Shown one piece after another: positions 61,172 through 64,000 of a stretch of DNA of 64,000 bases. Where the stretch lies: contig NZ_QAOV01000001.1 of NCBI RefSeq assembly GCF_003050925.1, positions 491,621-555,620 of the forward strand, in the 5' to 3' direction. Source of the stretch: Pseudomonas sp. GV085 (GTDB lineage: Bacteria; Pseudomonadota; Gammaproteobacteria; Pseudomonadales; Pseudomonadaceae). The position numbers and the translations under genes are program-made. The notes beneath the pieces are model-generated. The model was not told where the DNA came from. It saw nothing but the letters and a program-made list of their open reading frames with translations, and did not search any database. The stretch's first letter is position 1, and the number at the start of each line of letters is the position of its first letter.

Positions 61172-64000
61172 ATGACTATGCGCAAGAAAACCTCATCGCT
61201 AACGAATGACCTGGCCAATAACGCCGGTGACCATCCTTCACCGGTCAGCCACGACTGGACTTTTACCTACATTCCGACCGTCACCACCAACCTTGAAGAC
61301 TACGCACCCGGCAGTACCGCCATCATCACGGCCAGCGGTTTCGCCGCCGGCAGCACCGTGACGCTCGAAGTGGACCACGCCGTCGGTGCCGGCGCGGATG
61401 GTGTGTGGGGTACATCCGACGACGTACTCAATACCAATATGGGCGCGGGGCACGAGCCCTGGTCCGTGACCGACGGCGGTGCCGGCGATCTCGACGGCCA
61501 GGTCAACGGCAGCGTCACCACCTCGTGGTACGTGAATCCCGACGACTCGGCAGGCGCGACGTTTCTGCTCACCGCGACCTCTGCGGGCGCCGACGGTGTG
61601 CTCGGCACCGGTGACGACGCCGTGGCGACAGCGTCCTTTACGGACAGTGTTTTGAGCGTCGTGGCGACCGGCGAGGACGTGACCCTGGACGAAACGGCCG
61701 GGTTGCAGAACGGCACGGCCACTCCAGGCCCAGTGGGAGACGCTGACGACAACGACATTCTGGTGACGTCCCTGCCCACGACCTTCGCTAGCCGTTTGAC
61801 CGGACTTGGGGCAGGCACCGCAACGGGGGCGGCCTTGAGCGGCTTTACTGGTGCCGTGGGCAATACAGGCAGCAATGCGTTCACCATCACCTCTGCACCC
61901 GGAGCCAGCATTACCGATGTCAGCTTCGTCGACAGCAATGGCGCACCGCTCAGTGGTGTGGTCAGCGGGCTGTTTACCCTCGACGGCATCAGCATCCTTC
62001 TCTATACGGATACGAACAACAACATCGTTCTGGGCCGAGCCGGGAGCGCAAGCGGCGCGATCGTGTTCGCAGCCTTTATAGAAGAAACCGGTTCGCCGGT
62101 CACGGGCGGCAAGATCTGGACCGTGGAGTACCAACCGCTGCGGCATACAGATGCTACGAACGCCGATGATTCGCTCAATCTGCTGAATAAGGTTTTCATC
62201 GGAGCCAGCCAGGACCTGGAGTTCAGTCTGGCCAATGCGCCCTCGGGTCAGAACCTCTTTCTGATGTTTACGACGGCGACCCCGACCGTTGTCAACGACG
62301 GTGGTGTGTTGCGGATCACGGACCCCACCATCATCGCCACCGGCAAGGACCCTGCAGACCAGTCAAGCGGCGCCAATATCACGACTGGCGACACGATCAA
62401 TACCAGCCAGGCCGGTGGCCCCACCACCTTCGGCACCAACAATCAGATGATCACGGAACAGGAGGGTATCCGTTTTTCGTTCGTCACGGGTGCCAGGCAG
62501 AATGTGACCATTCCCAACCTGGACCAGAACGAAGCCGATGTTGAATCCAACGTCGACTTTACCGGCGTCTTCAATGCGAAATCGGCCAGTTTCGACGTCG
62601 TGCAGTTGCAAAGCGGCAAGAGTGCTGTGGTAAAAATCAGCGCATTCAGCACCGCGTCTGAACCTGGCGTGAATTTCATCAACGGATATGCCGGTGATAC
62701 GTCGGTTGCAATCACCAATATTCGCGTCATCAATAAAAGCACCGGGCAGGTGGTCGAGAACTCAGACGGATCGGTGAATAGTCCGAGCATTGTCATCAGT
62801 ACTGTTGGCGGGGTTGCAACCATCACCGGCGTTTTGGCCGGCTACCAGATTCAGTACACCACAACGTCGGATCACAACCGCGTACTCGTCGAGAACGGAG
62901 CGGCCGTCGACGCCAAGGGCAATAACCACGCCGATTTCGATATCGGTGGCTTCAAGTTGGTCCAGGCCTCTATTACAAAAACCGAAATCGGCTCCAAGAT
63001 CATCTTCGACGATGACGGGCCGAACATCAGCAGCACCGGCGTGGAGCCGACGCTGACCGTGGACGAAACGGTACTGGCGACCAACGCGACCCAGAGCTTT
63101 GCCGCCAACTTCAACTCGGCGTTTGGCGCCGATGGGGCGGGCACGCTGACCTATGCGCTGAACGTGGTGGCCGGAGCCTCCGGGCTGACGGACACGGAGA
63201 CTGGCCAGGCGGTAAACCTGTCGCTCAATGGCGCGGTGGTGGAAGGGCGTACGGCCCTCACCAACCAGCTGGTGTTCACGGTCAGCGTGGCGGCCAATGG
63301 CAGCGTCACGCTCGACCAGAGCCGGGCGGTGGTGCATGCCAACGCCAGCAATCCGGATGATTCGACGAGCTTGACCTCGGACAACCTGGTGACACTGACG
63401 GCAACCAAGACCGACAGGGACGGCGACAGTGCCTTGGCGACGCTGAACATCGGGCAGAACCTGGTGTTCAAGGACGATGGGCCAAGCATCACCACCACCG
63501 GCGTGGAGCCGACACTGACGGTGGACGAGACGGTACTGGCGACCAACGCCAGCCAGAGCTTTGCCGCCAACTTCAACTCGGCGTTTGGTGCCGATGGGGC
63601 CGGTACGCTGAGCTATGCGCTGGGCGTGGTGGCGGGAGCCTCCGGGCTGACCGACACGGCCACGGGCGAGGCGGTGAACCTGTCGCTCAATGGCGCGGTG
63701 GTGGAAGGGCGTACGGCCCTCACCAACCAGCTGGTGTTCACGGTCAGCGTGGCCGCCAATGGCAGCGTCACGCTGGACCAGAGCCGGGCCGTGGTGCATG
63801 CCAACGCCAGCAATCCGGATGACTCGACGAGTTTGACTTCGGACAACCTGGTGACCCTGACCGCGACCATTACCGACAAGGACGGCGACAGCGCCCAAGC
63901 GACCCTGAACATCGGGCAGAACCTGGTGTTCAAGGACGACGGGCCGAGCATCAGTACCACCGGCACGGAACCGACGCTGACGGTGGACGAAACGCTGCTG
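61172..64000 (+). CDS. Giant repeat adhesin/RTX-type T1SS substrate (3' end missing)
   Basis: 943 codons without a stop, running off the window; AGGAGAAAGTC precedes the ATG. The N-terminal ~600 residues are Asp/Thr/Gly-rich beta domains without a Sec signal peptide. From about residue 610, 154-residue units repeat, each ending like LNIGQNLVFKDDGPSI and beginning TLTVDETVLATNA, the DUF5801/T1SS-143 type. Such proteins are exported by type I secretion and act as surface adhesins or biofilm factors. The secretion signal and RTX part would lie beyond the window. Confidence 0.85.
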   Translation, partial: MTMRKKTSSLTNDLANNAGDHPSPVSHDWTFTYIPTVTTNLEDYAPGSTAIITASGFAAGSTVTLEVDHAVGAGADGVWGTSDDVLNTNMGAGHEPWSVTDGGAGDLDGQVNGSVTTSWYVNPDDSAGATFLLTATSAGADGVLGTGDDAVATASFTDSVLSVVATGEDVTLDETAGLQNGTATPGPVGDADDNDILVTSLPTTFASRLTGLGAGTATGAALSGFTGAVGNTGSNAFTITSAPGASITDVSFVDSNGAPLSGVVSGLFTLDGISILLYTDTNNNIVLGRAGSASGAIVFAAFIEETGSPVTGGKIWTVEYQPLRHTDATNADDSLNLLNKVFIGASQDLEFSLANAPSGQNLFLMFTTATPTVVNDGGVLRITDPTIIATGKDPADQSSGANITTGDTINTSQAGGPTTFGTNNQMITEQEGIRFSFVTGARQNVTIPNLDQNEADVESNVDFTGVFNAKSASFDVVQLQSGKSAVVKISAFSTASEPGVNFINGYAGDTSVAITNIRVINKSTGQVVENSDGSVNSPSIVISTVGGVATITGVLAGYQIQYTTTSDHNRVLVENGAAVDAKGNNHADFDIGGFKLVQASITKTEIGSKIIFDDDGPNISSTGVEPTLTVDETVLATNATQSFAANFNSAFGADGAGTLTYALNVVAGASGLTDTETGQAVNLSLNGAVVEGRTALTNQLVFTVSVAANGSVTLDQSRAVVHANASNPDDSTSLTSDNLVTLTATKTDRDGDSALATLNIGQNLVFKDDGPSITTTGVEPTLTVDETVLATNASQSFAANFNSAFGADGAGTLSYALGVVAGASGLTDTATGEAVNLSLNGAVVEGRTALTNQLVFTVSVAANGSVTLDQSRAVVHANASNPDDSTSLTSDNLVTLTATITDKDGDSAQATLNIGQNLVFKDDGPSISTTGTEPTLTVDETLL
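63014..64000 (+). repeat. Tandem 462-bp coding repeats within the adhesin
   Basis: The unit boundary GAYGGGCC-AGCATC recurs at 63014, 63476 and 63938, an exact period of 462 bp (154 codons). Units 1 and 2 are nearly identical at DNA level, and the third is cut by the window end. High identity favours repeat-number variation by recombination. Confidence 0.92.

Noticed and set aside
61238..63966. Long minus-strand frames opposite the adhesin
   Set aside because: The plus frame from 61172 is open to the window end and shows recognisable repeat domains; the minus frames mirror the same 462-bp repeat.

Overview
The window is chromosomal DNA of a Pseudomonas of the fluorescens group. The evidence is the gene order argR - aruCFGDB - hypothetical - aruE - ribH - ltaE - alaS - lysC - rsmA - tRNA-Ser/tRNA-Arg - mgtE, which matches the Pseudomonas core order as I know it, together with Pseudomonas-type REP/REPIN repeats and an AmrZ homologue.

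Bases 1-20474 are core genome. They hold the end of the arginine regulator ArgR and the complete arginine succinyltransferase (AST) operon, with two candidate ArgR half-sites upstream. Then come a lumazine synthase gene behind an FMN riboswitch, threonine aldolase, alanyl-tRNA synthetase, aspartokinase, the post-transcriptional regulator RsmA, three tRNA genes, the magnesium transporter MgtE, AmrZ, two small envelope-protein genes and tRNA-Arg(CCT). Six REP-type inverted repeats lie between the genes, and their loops fall into at least two related families.

Bases 20430-60907 are one integrated genomic island of about 40.5 kb. It sits in the 3' end of tRNA-Arg(CCT) and is bounded by a perfect 48-bp direct repeat. 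The right end is a satellite-like backbone read leftward: tyrosine integrase, an unknown protein, two small HTH/AlpA-type proteins, several tiny overlapping genes, a TOPRIM primase-helicase, and about ten GTTCCCAT iterons flanking an AT-rich stretch (a probable replication origin). A terminase-small-subunit-like protein lies beyond the iterons. The left part is cargo: a Cys-rich protein with a small partner, a coiled-coil plus NYN-nuclease protein, an intact catabolic operon (FCD-GntR regulator, DUF2848 protein, amidase, ureidoglycolate-lyase-like protein, polar amino-acid ABC transporter), a Druantia type III pair (DruH, DruE), and a type I-C CRISPR-Cas locus with 15 repeats. A serine recombinase and an orphan membrane alpha/beta-hydrolase follow. 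IS21-like terminal repeats occur three times in alternating orientation and bracket the catabolic and defence blocks.

The CRISPR locus is interference-only. cas3, cas5, cas8c and cas7 are intact. cas4 is frameshifted and fused by deletion to the tail of cas2, and cas1 is gone. Several array repeats have diverged, which fits an array that can no longer grow by its own machinery.

From 61172 to the window end the core genome resumes with the start of a very large repeat protein (tandem 154-residue units, T1SS/RTX-adhesin type) that runs off the window.
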